DNA of 64,000 bases from Brevundimonas sp. A19_0 (GCF_017744255.1 NZ_JAGHQP010000002.1:124001-188000); one strand, 5' to 3'. Shown: positions 34,497 through 43,365, numbered from the stretch's first letter. The notes: generated by a model not told the origin, from the sequence alone. Numbers and translations: made by a program.

Positions 34497-35489
34497 ATGC
34501 GCCGCCTGATCCTTTTCGTCGCCCTGGCCGCTCTTCTGCTGGCAGGCCTCAATCTGGCCTCCCGTCAGTTTGAGGACCGTCGCTATCTCGACCCCATGAA
34601 CGACCTGCTCGCCGCGACCTCGGGGCGTGACGCCATCATCGTCGGCAGTTCGGTGGGGGGCGCGATCCGCTTCGATGCCCTCTGCACCGACGGCGCCGAC
34701 TTCTTCTTCGTGCTTCAGGACCTGTTCGAGACGCGGGCGATGGTCGACCTTGTTCTTGATCGGCCCGATCCGCCCCGCCACTGGTTTCTGGCGCTCAGCC
34801 CCGGGGCGGTCTTCTACGACAATTCCATTTCGGCATCGGGCCGGACCCACAACCGGCGACTGACGTACCGCTTCCTGTTCGAGAACGGTCAGAACGACAT
34901 GATCGGCGGCGACTGGCGCCAGTACGCGGTGACGCGCATTTCACCGGCCCTTGGCTATGACGACTGGCGCCGCCGCTTCCAGAACGTCCTTGTCCGGGTT
35001 GGCCTGCGGCCAGAGGCGAAACCCGTGGGGTCCCTGATCTGGCGCCTCGATGGCACTCTGGGCGCCGATGACGAACTGGCCCTGGCCGACCGGGAGGCTG
35101 CCGCGCGCCTCGAGGATATCCGCTCGATCCGCTTCTACGACCCCTCGGTTCCGGAGCGCGCCGGGCGCGCTATTGCGGATATCAACGCCCGCATACGCGC
35201 GTCCGGAGGACAGTTATACATCGTCGTGCCGCCCGCATCGCCCGAGTTCCAGCGCCGCACGCGTGAGGGGCTGGCTGAGGAACTGGATGGATTATGGCGG
35301 TCACTGGACGAGGTGGAGGATCAGGGCGCCGTGGTCGTCAATGCATGGCGTGACCCTGCCCGGGTCTATCCCTCCAGACTCTTCGTCGACCCGAATCACA
35401 TGAATCCGGAAGGGGCAAGGATCTTTTCCGCCGATCTGGCTGCGGTTCTGCGGGCCCGTGGGGATGATGCGCCCGGATGTCCCGCGTGA
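34497..35489 (+). CDS. SGNH/DltD-like acyltransfer partner
   Basis: A 330-residue membrane-anchored protein. It has one N-terminal helix (LILFVALAALLLAGLNLA), then a SGNH-hydrolase-like domain: block I DAIIVGSSVGG with S51 or S52 as nucleophile candidate, and the C-terminal block FVDPNHMNPEGA providing D298 and H301. This matches the AlgJ/AlgX/DltD proteins that work with MBOAT acyltransferases. It follows the MBOAT gene by 10 bp. The catalytic domain should face the periplasm. It could complete acyl transfer or remove acyl groups. Confidence 0.85.
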   Translation: MRRLILFVALAALLLAGLNLASRQFEDRRYLDPMNDLLAATSGRDAIIVGSSVGGAIRFDALCTDGADFFFVLQDLFETRAMVDLVLDRPDPPRHWFLALSPGAVFYDNSISASGRTHNRRLTYRFLFENGQNDMIGGDWRQYAVTRISPALGYDDWRRRFQNVLVRVGLRPEAKPVGSLIWRLDGTLGADDELALADREAAARLEDIRSIRFYDPSVPERAGRAIADINARIRASGGQLYIVVPPASPEFQRRTREGLAEELDGLWRSLDEVEDQGAVVVNAWRDPARVYPSRLFVDPNHMNPEGARIFSADLAAVLRARGDDAPGCPA

Positions 35490-35566
35490 CCAGGAGAGCC
35501 CCTCCCAAGGACGCACAAGCCATGGTAGCGTCGCCTGTCCGACCCGGCGTCGGGATGGGAGTCACA

Positions 35567-36667
35567 GTGTCGAGTACCCGCAGATCACGGCTGGCGCGGC
35601 TGGCGAGCCTTCTCCAGGCTGCGCCGCACCTGGCGCCAGCCTATGAGGAGGCCAAGCGGGTCGTACGCGCCTTCCGCAAGCCGGCCTTCTATGAGGTCGC
35701 CACGCGCTGCAATCTGTTCTGCGAGGGCTGCTACTATTTCTCGGATGATTTCAAACCGATAAAGGACGTCGAGGATATCGGGACCTGGGACCGGTTCTTC
35801 GCCGCCGAGGCCGAACGCGGCGTGACCATGGCCTATTTCGTCGGAGCCGAGCCAGCACTGCATCAGGACCGGTTGATCGCCGCCAGCCAGTACTTTCCCT
35901 ATGGGAACATCGGCACGAACGGCACCGTCCGGATCGACCCGGCCGTGCCGTACCGGATCGGTGTTTCGGTCTGGGGGGTCGACGCGGAGACCGATGCCGA
36001 CCTCCGGGGCGGGCGCTCGTTTCACAAGGCCATCCGGAACTATGCCGGCGATCCGCGGGCGATCCTGCTCTTCACCCTCACGAAGACGAACATCGGGGAT
36101 GCCCGGCGTCTGGCCGAGATCGGTCGCGACAACGGCCTGCCGGTCACCTTCAACATGTACTCGCCCACCCAGACCTATCTACGCAAGCTGACCGAGGGCG
36201 AGGGGAACGATCGCGCGTTCTTCCGCATCTCCAGCACCGAGAGCAATCTGCTGTGGGATGACGAGAGCCTGGGCGAGGTCCGGCGCACAATGGATGGCCT
36301 GATCGAGGATTTCCCGGACACGGTTGTCTATTCGAAGGCCTACAATGCCTGGGCGACCCAGTCCGGCCCGCTCTATGACATCGACCCGGAGACGGGCGTC
36401 GCCCGCGACTGCCATTCGCGGATGGTCGGCCAGATGCGCTACTTCAAGACCGACCTGCAGCAGGGCAACGAAAAGTGCGGCACCTCGGACGCCGTCTGCT
36501 CGGAGTGCCGCATGTACAGCGGCGGCTGGTCCTCCAAGTTCGAGCCGCGCGACGTCGATCTGGTCAGTGAGGCGACACTGGCCGACTGGCTGGAGATGAT
36601 CGCCACGCTTGGCCGCATCTTCCTGATTGAACGGGATGCCTCTGGCCGAGCCACCCTCGCGGCCTGA
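35567..36667 (+). CDS. Radical SAM protein of the peptide operon
   Basis: A 366-residue radical SAM enzyme, starting at GTG 35567 with GGGAG 5 nt upstream; the open frame reaches 35477, overlapping the preceding gene. The AdoMet [4Fe-4S] motif is C48-NLF-C52-EG-C55. Further along lie a GTNGT segment and a C-terminal cysteine cluster (C in RDCHSRM, then KCGTSDAVCSECRMYSGG) that could bind an auxiliary iron-sulfur cluster, as in SPASM/twitch RiPP maturases. No RRE domain is fused, but the PqqD-like protein could supply one. Same strand and spacing suggest it is the last gene of the operon. Confidence 0.82.
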   Translation: MSSTRRSRLARLASLLQAAPHLAPAYEEAKRVVRAFRKPAFYEVATRCNLFCEGCYYFSDDFKPIKDVEDIGTWDRFFAAEAERGVTMAYFVGAEPALHQDRLIAASQYFPYGNIGTNGTVRIDPAVPYRIGVSVWGVDAETDADLRGGRSFHKAIRNYAGDPRAILLFTLTKTNIGDARRLAEIGRDNGLPVTFNMYSPTQTYLRKLTEGEGNDRAFFRISSTESNLLWDDESLGEVRRTMDGLIEDFPDTVVYSKAYNAWATQSGPLYDIDPETGVARDCHSRMVGQMRYFKTDLQQGNEKCGTSDAVCSECRMYSGGWSSKFEPRDVDLVSEATLADWLEMIATLGRIFLIERDASGRATLAA

Positions 36668-36676
36668 GCCCGGCAA

Positions 36677-38251
36677 TCAGGCGGCCGACCGAGCCCGTTC
36701 GAACGGAGGCCCATCCATCAGGGCCCACTCAGGGTCGTACACGCCCTTCTCGATATGGACGTACAGGGACAGCATCCAGGTGGTCAGGATGTCGGCCAGT
36801 CCATCCCGGACCTCCGGGCGGGCGCGCATCAGCCGGTTGGCCTTGCCGATCACCTCGGCGATGTCGGGATAGGCGCGGCCGATTGCGCGCGCCATCCGGC
36901 CAAAGTGGGCATTGGCCTTCGCCCGGGACGGGGGATTGTGGAGGCGGCCGGTGCCGCGCTGCAGCAGGGGGTTGGGGCCCAGTATCTCCGCCAGCGCCTC
37001 GAAACGGGTCCAGAAGGCCGCCGGGCTGTACAGGCGGCTGATCAGCCAGCGCGTGCCCGTGTAGAGCTGTTGTCTGGTCATCTGGGCGGGGACGATGTTG
37101 GTGACCATGTCGGCGCCCGGGAAGTGAGCCTGCTCTCCCGTCAGGTCCAGCCGCCCGGCCTGGAGCATCTCGGCATAGATCGGCGTCGCCATGGGGGCCA
37201 CCAACGATGAGATCTTGAAGGTCCCGACCGGCAGGCCCATGCCGAAACGGTACTGGCGCTCGAAGATCGTGAGGTCATCAGCGTCAAAGCCGACCATCAG
37301 CGCGGCCTCGACCTTGAGGCCGTGGCTGACGACCTTGCGCAGCTGGGCCTGCATGTCGGTGTTCAGGTTCTGCCGCTTCTTGCTGGCCTTGAGGCTCTCC
37401 TCATTGACCGACTCCACGCCGATGAACAGGTTCGACACCCCCGCTTCGGCACAGGCCGTGAGCATGTCGTCGTCACGCGCGACATCAATCGAGACCTGGG
37501 TGGCGAAGATCACATGGTCGCGGCCGTCGCGCCCGTTCCAGGCGCTCAGGGCGTCGAGCAGTTCGGCGGCGCGCTTGCGATAGACGGTGAAATTGTCGTC
37601 GGCCAGGGCGATGCGGTTGTAGCCGAGGTCGTACAGGCGCTGGACCTCGGTGATCACCTGATCGGGCGTCTTGTGGCGCTGCTTGCGGCCCAGGTACTGG
37701 ATGACGTCGCAGTAGTTGCATTCGAACGGACAGCCGCGGCTGGTCTGGACGACACCGACCAGCGCCCGGTCATTGTCGAACAGCTGCCAGGCGGGCACGG
37801 GCGATCGGGCCAGGTCGGGGCGTCCGCCCACGTAGCGGGGCTTGAGCGTGCCGCCCAGCATGTCCGCATAGAAGCTCTCGGCGATCTCCTCGAACTCACC
37901 GGTCACGGCGACGTCACAGGCGCCGTCGAAGACCTGGGGGTCGAGGGTGATGTGCGGACCGCCGATGATGACGGGCTTGCCGCGCGCGCGGAACTCCCTG
38001 GCGATCTCGATGGCGCGCCGGGCCTGCGAGACATTGGCCGTGATGCCGATGAAGTCGGCGCGGGCCTCGAAATCGACCGGAGCGAGCGCCTCGTCATGCA
38101 GGGCGACCTCGATCCCCTCCGGCGCCATGGCCGCCACGGTGGCGATGGCGATCGGCGCCACCCGTGTGACAGAATCGCCGGGTCCGCCCGCGATCCCGCC
38201 GAAGTCGGCATCCCAGTGGGGGCGGGGTGCGATGAGGAGGAAACGGACCAT
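36677..38251 (-). CDS. Cobalamin-binding radical SAM protein
   Basis: A 524-residue enzyme from the ATG at 38251. The N-terminal ~130 residues form a B12-binding Rossmann-like domain (VRFLLIAPRPHWD...DFIGITANVSQARRAIEIA...PVIIGGPHITLDP). The radical SAM core has SRGCPFECNYCDVIQYLG with C-x3-C-x2-C, then ADDNFTVYRK. The general layout resembles the HpnP-like/DUF4070 class, which includes methylases. The gene converges on the radical SAM gene of the peptide operon with 9 bp between stops. It may act on the same product, or be an unrelated native gene; orientation leaves this open. Confidence 0.88.
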   Translation of the reverse strand: MVRFLLIAPRPHWDADFGGIAGGPGDSVTRVAPIAIATVAAMAPEGIEVALHDEALAPVDFEARADFIGITANVSQARRAIEIAREFRARGKPVIIGGPHITLDPQVFDGACDVAVTGEFEEIAESFYADMLGGTLKPRYVGGRPDLARSPVPAWQLFDNDRALVGVVQTSRGCPFECNYCDVIQYLGRKQRHKTPDQVITEVQRLYDLGYNRIALADDNFTVYRKRAAELLDALSAWNGRDGRDHVIFATQVSIDVARDDDMLTACAEAGVSNLFIGVESVNEESLKASKKRQNLNTDMQAQLRKVVSHGLKVEAALMVGFDADDLTIFERQYRFGMGLPVGTFKISSLVAPMATPIYAEMLQAGRLDLTGEQAHFPGADMVTNIVPAQMTRQQLYTGTRWLISRLYSPAAFWTRFEALAEILGPNPLLQRGTGRLHNPPSRAKANAHFGRMARAIGRAYPDIAEVIGKANRLMRARPEVRDGLADILTTWMLSLYVHIEKGVYDPEWALMDGPPFERARSAA

Positions 38252-38320
38252 ACGGGGGGACTCTCGAAAGCCTCTCAAGGTACACCGCGCCGGACGCCAT
38301 GACTACGGGTTGAACGCAGA

Positions 38321-38352
38321 AGGCCCGCCACCTCCGGAGAGATGACGGGCCT
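38321..38352 (-). terminator. Possible terminator after cspA
   Basis: A 7-bp inverted repeat AGGCCCG / CGGGCCT with an 18-nt internal loop that can pair partly (CTCCGGAG). On the minus strand it is followed by TTCTG, a poor T-run. It lies 24 bp past the cold-shock gene stop. Weak but suitably placed. Confidence 0.4.
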
Positions 38353-38376
38353 CCAGGTCGTCAATGCAAGTCGGGC

Positions 38377-38589
38377 TTATGCCTGGATTTGCAGTTGTCC
38401 GGCCGAGGTCTTGCCGCTGCGCTGGTCACGTTCCAGCTCGTAGGAGACCGTCTGGCCTTCGTTGAGCGAGCCGAGGCCCGCGCGCTCGACGGCCGAGATG
38501 TGGACGAACACGTCCGTGCCACCGTCGTTCGGCTGGATGAAGCCGAAGCCCTTGGTGGAGTTGAACCATTTTACTGTGCCGGTAGCCAT
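38377..38589 (-). CDS. Cold-shock protein, CspA family
   Basis: A 70-residue single cold-shock domain acting as an RNA chaperone. [18 protein letters not shown] contains RNP1 (KGFGFI), and DVFVHISAV is RNP2. I chose the ATG at 38589 because it gives the exact family N-terminus; the frame stays open 65 codons upstream, which is not conserved-looking. About 280 bp separate it from the divergent ompW-like gene, room for the long 5' leader often seen in cold-shock mRNAs. Confidence 0.96.
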   Translation of the reverse strand: MATGTVKWFNSTKGFGFIQPNDGGTDVFVHISAVERAGLGSLNEGQTVSYELERDQRSGKTSAGQLQIQA

Positions 38590-38873
38590 GTTGAGACCTC
38601 CGTTGGCGTTGACCCGAAGAAACATTCCCGGGGCCCGTCGTGTCTGAGGTAACGGCTTATCTCGATGCGTCGCAAAGTAGAAAAAGGGCGTTGCGCAGAG
38701 ATGTTGACCGGCCCCGTATGCGCGCCGAACGCGGCGAAAGCAAGGCCTGTCCCATATTGCCGCACCCTGCGGAGGGTTTGACATGGATCAAGGCAACGCT
38801 TCGGAGACGGGCGCACGGCAGGCCAAGGCGCTGGACCGCATGGTGCGATCGTCCACCGTCGGGGATGTTCAAC

Positions 38874-39530
38874 ATGACCTTCAAAACCGCTCTCATCTCC
38901 CTTGCGCTGGCGGCCGGCGCCGCCGGAACCGCCCAGGCCCAGTCGGCCGAGCCGTGGAGCCCGCCGCGCGCCGGCGACTGGATCGTGACCGGCCGGATCA
39001 CGGATGTGGCGCCCACGACCGAGGACCGCATCCTGACCTCGGGTGGCGCTGACAGCGGCCTGCATGTCGATGTGTCGGACGACATCATGCCGACGCTGGG
39101 CTTCACCTACTTCCTGACGGATCACTGGGCGGTCGAGGCCATCCTGGGCACGACCCAGCACGAAATCCGCGCCAAGGGGCCGACAACGGATGTCGTGGTC
39201 CACGAGACCTGGGTGCTGCCGCCGGTGGTGACTGTGCAGTACCGGCCAATGACCGAGGGCCGCGTCAGCCCCTATGTCGGGGCCGGAGTGAACGCCATGA
39301 TCTTCTACTCGGGCGATGACCAGAACGGCTTCACGGTCGATCTCGACAACGGTCTCGGCATGGCCCTTCAGGCCGGTGCCGACATCGGCCTGACCGGGCC
39401 CTGGAGCCTGAACGTCGACGTCAAGAAGGTCTGGTTCAACACCGACGCCGAGATCAACGGCGGCGCCCTGACCAGCGATGTGGACCTGGACCCCTGGGTC
39501 GTGTCGGTCGGCTTCGGCCGGAAGTTCTGA
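38874..39530 (+). CDS. OmpW-family outer membrane protein
   Basis: A 218-residue outer membrane beta-barrel. The ATG at 38874 opens a signal peptide (MTFKTALISLALAAGAAGTAQAQ) with GGGGA upstream; an ATG three codons earlier is also possible. Eight alternating strands are apparent, including AGDWIVTGRITDVAPT, IMPTLGFTYFLTDHWAVEAI and RVSPYVGAGVNAMIFY. It ends with the barrel-closing aromatic VVSVGFGRKF. OmpW proteins form narrow channels for small hydrophobic compounds. It converges on the exonuclease gene, with 2 bp between the stops. Confidence 0.88.
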   Translation: MTFKTALISLALAAGAAGTAQAQSAEPWSPPRAGDWIVTGRITDVAPTTEDRILTSGGADSGLHVDVSDDIMPTLGFTYFLTDHWAVEAILGTTQHEIRAKGPTTDVVVHETWVLPPVVTVQYRPMTEGRVSPYVGAGVNAMIFYSGDDQNGFTVDLDNGLGMALQAGADIGLTGPWSLNVDVKKVWFNTDAEINGGALTSDVDLDPWVVSVGFGRKF

Positions 39531-39532
39531 GG

Positions 39533-40294
39533 TCACAGGAGGGTGCGCTGGACGGGCAGGGGGCTTTCGGGCCCGGCCCGTCCGGCGCGCCGCCGCACCT
39601 CGGTCTCGGCGCTGAAGCGGATGTCGGGGTCGCGGTCCCGGGCGAGGGTGGCCAGGGCCGCATCCTCGACCGCTGACCAGGCCTTGCCCCGGTGCGCGCC
39701 CGTCGGCACCCGCGGCAGCAGGCCCGGCTGGCGGCTCCAGTGCAGCAGGGTTTCGAGCGGCGCAGCGTTCAGCATGTCGCGCAGATGGTGGGCGGTCACA
39801 TAGGCGTCCGGCAGGGCGCGGTGCGCCGGCAGACCGAGGTCGTGATCCAGCCCCTCGGGCCGGCGCAGATAGCGCAGCATCTGGTTGGAGAAGCGCGGGA
39901 GGTCCGGCCAGAGTCGCAGGGCACATTTCCACGTGCAGACCCAGTCGGCCGAGCCGGTCAGGTCGGGCGTACAGTGGCGTTGTTCGAAACTGGCCCGATG
40001 CGCGGCCAGCGCCATGACGCCGCCTTCGGGTCTCAGCACGGCGGGCGCCACATCGCGCCAGTAGCCGACGCCCGCGACCCATTCGTCGAGGATATGGTGC
40101 ACGGCCATGGTGCCGGGGGAGATCGGTCGGCCGGGGTCAACGAACCGCGCCCCGCGCGAGGCGGCAGAGACCTGCCAGGTGCCGTCCGGGCCCTGTTCCA
40201 CATCCTGCCAGCCGATCTCGCATACATCGGACGGACTGCTGCCCGCCGTCTCGAGGTCGATGACGCGCACGCGCCGGGCATTCGGGTCGCTCAT
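39533..40294 (-). CDS. 3'-5' exonuclease, DnaQ-like (DEDDh)
   Basis: A 253-residue protein with an exonuclease fold in residues ~8-185. Exo I is RVIDLETAGSS (D-x-E). Exo II region is LAAHRASFEQRH, where the usual Asp of the H-N-x-x-F-D motif is Glu. Exo III is PAHRALPDAYVTAHHL with the DEDDh His and Asp. The C-terminal ~60 residues (EDAALATLARDRDPDIRFSAETEVRRR) form an unrelated helical tail. The ATG at 40294 is used, as the upstream extension is not gene-like. Role in DNA or RNA trimming is not defined. Confidence 0.82.
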   Translation of the reverse strand: MSDPNARRVRVIDLETAGSSPSDVCEIGWQDVEQGPDGTWQVSAASRGARFVDPGRPISPGTMAVHHILDEWVAGVGYWRDVAPAVLRPEGGVMALAAHRASFEQRHCTPDLTGSADWVCTWKCALRLWPDLPRFSNQMLRYLRRPEGLDHDLGLPAHRALPDAYVTAHHLRDMLNAAPLETLLHWSRQPGLLPRVPTGAHRGKAWSAVEDAALATLARDRDPDIRFSAETEVRRRAGRAGPESPLPVQRTLL

Positions 40295-40359
40295 GCCAGG
40301 CTCAATGATGCAGGGTCCGGCCGGTTGCCGGGGCGCCCCGACGACCGGACAAAAATACC

Positions 40360-40395
40360 GTCTGAATGGTCTGAATAGTCTCAATCGTCTGAATG
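40360..40395 (+). repeat. Four tandem 9-bp repeats
   Basis: Four consecutive 9-mers: GTCTGAATG, GTCTGAATA, GTCTCAATC, GTCTGAATG. They lie in the 256-bp spacer between the divergent exonuclease and lipocalin genes. Each unit differs from the consensus by at most two bases. They could be iterated protein-binding sites or a slippage-prone microsatellite. Confidence 0.8.
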
Positions 40396-40550
40396 TGCGG
40401 ACGGGCGGGAGACATCGACATCAGGGCTCTTATTCCTCAGGGCGAAGGGCAGGGGTATAGTATGCCACGGGCCGGAGTTGCGTCGGGAAAGTCGCTCCGG
40501 CTTCGCACACATCGTGCGGAACACAGGTCGGCATCCGTCGTTTGAGCGCC

Positions 40551-41114
40551 ATGTCGATCAAGCCTGTCACCGCTCTCGCCCTTGTCGCCGGTCTGTCAGT
40601 TGCGCTCGCCGGTTGCGCGACCCTGCAAAGGGGGCCGGTGGGCAACCCCGATGTTCCCGAGCCCGCCAGGTCCGTCGATCTGCACCGGTACTCCGGCCTC
40701 TGGTACGAAATCGGGCGGTACGAAAACGGCTTCGAAAAGGGCTGCGAAGGCGTGACCGCCCGCTACACGCTTCGGGAGGACGGGCTGGTGGGGGTGCTGA
40801 ACACCTGTCGCCAGGACAGCGTGGACGGAGAGGCGAGAACGGCCGAAGGCAAGGCCAGGGTCGTTGAGGACTCGGGCAATGCCAAGCTCAAGGTCTCGTT
40901 CTTCGGGCCCTTCTATTTCGGGGACTACTGGGTGCTGGACCGGGCCGAGGACTATTCTTGGTCGATTGTGGGCGAGCCGTCGGGCCGCTACCTCTGGCTG
41001 CTGAGCCGCGAGCCGAACCCCTCGGCCGAGGTCCGCGAGACCCTCCTGCGCCGCGTCGCCGAACTGGGCTACGACACGAGCCTCGTGCGGCCGGTGGCCC
41101 AGCCACCGGCCTGA
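40551..41114 (+). CDS. blc: Lipocalin-family lipoprotein (Blc-like)
   Basis: A 187-residue outer-membrane lipocalin. The signal MSIKPVTALALVAGLSVALAGC ends in a lipobox Cys. The lipocalin fold marker GLWYEIGRYENGFEKGCEGVTARYTL contains the conserved G-x-W and the Blc-like continuation. DYWVLDRAEDYSWSIVGEPSGRYLWLLSREP is the matching C-terminal motif. Bacterial lipocalins bind lysophospholipids or fatty acids and help in envelope stress. An upstream TTG is in frame but the ATG at 40551 gives a normal signal. Confidence 0.93.
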   Translation: MSIKPVTALALVAGLSVALAGCATLQRGPVGNPDVPEPARSVDLHRYSGLWYEIGRYENGFEKGCEGVTARYTLREDGLVGVLNTCRQDSVDGEARTAEGKARVVEDSGNAKLKVSFFGPFYFGDYWVLDRAEDYSWSIVGEPSGRYLWLLSREPNPSAEVRETLLRRVAELGYDTSLVRPVAQPPA

Positions 41115-41127
41115 GGCCCACCGGCGC

Positions 41128-41802
41128 CTATTGCGTCGGCATCAGGAAAACTTCGTTGACCGAGCAGCGCGGGTCGGCCTCGAGCGCAAAGACGGCGGCG
41201 CGGGCCACGTCTTCCGGCTGAAGCTTGTCGGGCTTGGCTTCGTCGAAGAAGGGCGTGTCCACCATGCCGGGGGCGATGATGGTGCAGCGCCCGCCGAATT
41301 CCTTCATTTCTTCGGCAAGATTGCCGCCATAGCCGTGCACGAACCACTTGGTCGCGCCATACACCGAGCCGGACAGGTGGCGGCGGCCCGCGGCCGAGCC
41401 GGTCAGCAGCAGATGTCCGGCCTGGGGCTTGAGATGCGGCATGGCGGCCTTGGCGGTCCAGAGCACGCCCATGACGTTGACCTGGATCATCTTCGCCCAT
41501 TCCTCCGGGTCGCCCGCCTCGGTGCCCGAGGTCGAAAGCCCCGTGCCGGCATTGGCGTAGGCTGCCTTCAGCGGGCCGGCGTGCTCGACGAACCGGTCCA
41601 GCGCGGCCTTCACTTCGTCGAGCTCGGTAACGTCTCCGGGCAGGGCCATGGCCTTGTCGCCCAGCTCACTGACCAGCGACTGCAGCTTGTCCTCGGAACG
41701 CGCGAACAGGCCGACGTGCCAGCCCTTCGAGACGGCAAGGCGTGCGGTGGCGGCGCCGATGCCGCTGGAGGCGCCGGTGATGAAGAGTGTCTTCGCGCTC
41801 AT
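41128..41802 (-). CDS. Short-chain dehydrogenase/reductase
   Basis: A 224-residue classical SDR. The NAD(P)-binding motif is TGASSGIGAATARLA at residues ~9-23; an AYANAG segment follows; the catalytic site is S in LLLTGSAAG and Y-x-x-x-K in SVYGATKW. The ATG at 41802 gives the normal N-terminus MSAKTLFITGA. Arg in FARSEDK suggests an NADP preference. Substrate unknown. It stands alone, convergent with the lipocalin gene and divergent from the aldehyde dehydrogenase. Confidence 0.9.
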   Translation of the reverse strand: MSAKTLFITGASSGIGAATARLAVSKGWHVGLFARSEDKLQSLVSELGDKAMALPGDVTELDEVKAALDRFVEHAGPLKAAYANAGTGLSTSGTEAGDPEEWAKMIQVNVMGVLWTAKAAMPHLKPQAGHLLLTGSAAGRRHLSGSVYGATKWFVHGYGGNLAEEMKEFGGRCTIIAPGMVDTPFFDEAKPDKLQPEDVARAAVFALEADPRCSVNEVFLMPTQ

Positions 41803-41988
41803 GGTCGATATCCCGTGTTGAAGGTGAGGCCTGTCGAGCGCTTCTGAGCCCATTCCGTTGCCTCCGGCAGGCAGCGACGCGGCGGCCGAGGGGGTGGGGG
41901 TGGCGTCGGGTCGCACCGTCGATCCGGGTGGAAGGGGCAACGTCCGCCGCCGGGTCGCGTTGACGGCGGACACCCTGAAAGGACCCCC

Positions 41989-43365
41989 ATGTCGACCATC
42001 ACGACCGTAAACCCCGCGACCGGGCAGGAACTCGAGACCTATGATGTCATGACCGAGGCGGAGGCGACAGAACGCCTCGAAGCCTGTCATGCGGCGTTTC
42101 TGGAATGGCGCAAGACGGACCATTCGGAGCGGGCAAAGGTGCTGAAGGCGATCGCCGAAAGGCTGCGCAACGAGGCCGAGGACCTGGCCACCCTGATGAC
42201 GTGCGAGACCGGCAAGCTGTTCAAGGATGGACTGACCGAGATCGAGATCTGCGCGGCCATCTTTGACTATGCAGCCGAGAAGGGGCCTGCGGCGCTGGCG
42301 GACGAGGAGCGCACCTACGGCAGCGACGGCCAGCGCGGCGTCGTCAGCTATCAGCCGATCGGGGTCATCTATTCCATCCAGCCGTGGAACTTCCCTTTCT
42401 ACCAGCCCGTCCGCGTGCTGGCCTCAGCGGTGATGGCCGGCAACGGCTGTGTCCTGAAGCACGCCAGCATCTGCACCGGGTCGGCCCTGCGCCTGCGCGA
42501 GCTCTGCATCGCCGCAGGCCTGCCCGAGGACCTGTTCCAGGTGGTGGTGATCGACCATGAGACCAGCGACGCCCTGATCGAACATCAACTGGTGCGGGGG
42601 GTGACCCTGACCGGCAGCGACGACGCGGGGCGCCATGTCGCGTCCGTGGCCGGGAAGGCGCTGAAGAAGACCGTGCTCGAGCTGGGGTCGAACGACGCCT
42701 ATCTGGTGCTCGAGGACGCCGACATCGAGACGGCCGTCAAATTTTCGGTCATGGGGCGGCTCTACAACAATGGCGAGACCTGCGTGTCGGCCAAGCGCTT
42801 CATCGTGACGGACGCCGTCTATGACCGGTTCGTCGAGGCGTTCGTGGCGCAGATGGACGCCATCACCCTGGGCGATCCGATGGATGAGGACTGCGAGCTG
42901 GGCCCGCTGTCCAGCCAGGACCAGTTCGAAACCGTCCGCGATCAGGTCGAGAAGAGCGTCGCGAAGGGCGCGAAAATCCTGTGCGGCGGAAAGGTGCCGG
43001 ATCGCAAGGGCGCCTACTATCCCGCGACCGTGCTGGGCGACGTCACCCCGGGCATGCCCGCCCATGACGACGAGATCTTCGGGCCGGTCGCCTCGGTCAT
43101 CCGCGCCCGCGATGACGAACACGCAATCCAGCTGGCGAACGACAGCCGCTATGGCCTGGGCGGCGGAATCTTCTCGGCCGACGAGGACCGCGCCTTCCGC
43201 CTGGCCCGTGACCGGTTCGACACCGGCATGGTCCGCATCAACGGCTTCGGCGCCGCCGACCCGAACATGCCCTTCGGCGGGGTCAAGGACTCCGGCTACG
43301 GCCGCGAACACGGCGGGTTCGGCCTGAAGGAGTTCGTCAATGCGAAGGCGATCTTCATGCCGTGA
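41989..43365 (+). CDS. NAD(P)-dependent aldehyde dehydrogenase, succinate-semialdehyde type
   Basis: A 458-residue ALDH close in length and pattern to the Sad/YneI group. The cofactor loop is SIQPWNFPFYQPVR, the general base Glu sits in TVLELGSNDAYLVLED and the catalytic Cys in YNNGETCVSAKRF. The C-terminal NMPFGGVKDSGYGREHG is conserved. In this group Lys and Ser in the cofactor pocket favour NADP, but here HASICTG departs from the common K-P-A pattern. Succinate semialdehyde is the likely substrate; other short aldehydes are possible. Confidence 0.9.
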   Translation: MSTITTVNPATGQELETYDVMTEAEATERLEACHAAFLEWRKTDHSERAKVLKAIAERLRNEAEDLATLMTCETGKLFKDGLTEIEICAAIFDYAAEKGPAALADEERTYGSDGQRGVVSYQPIGVIYSIQPWNFPFYQPVRVLASAVMAGNGCVLKHASICTGSALRLRELCIAAGLPEDLFQVVVIDHETSDALIEHQLVRGVTLTGSDDAGRHVASVAGKALKKTVLELGSNDAYLVLEDADIETAVKFSVMGRLYNNGETCVSAKRFIVTDAVYDRFVEAFVAQMDAITLGDPMDEDCELGPLSSQDQFETVRDQVEKSVAKGAKILCGGKVPDRKGAYYPATVLGDVTPGMPAHDDEIFGPVASVIRARDDEHAIQLANDSRYGLGGGIFSADEDRAFRLARDRFDTGMVRINGFGAADPNMPFGGVKDSGYGREHGGFGLKEFVNAKAIFMP

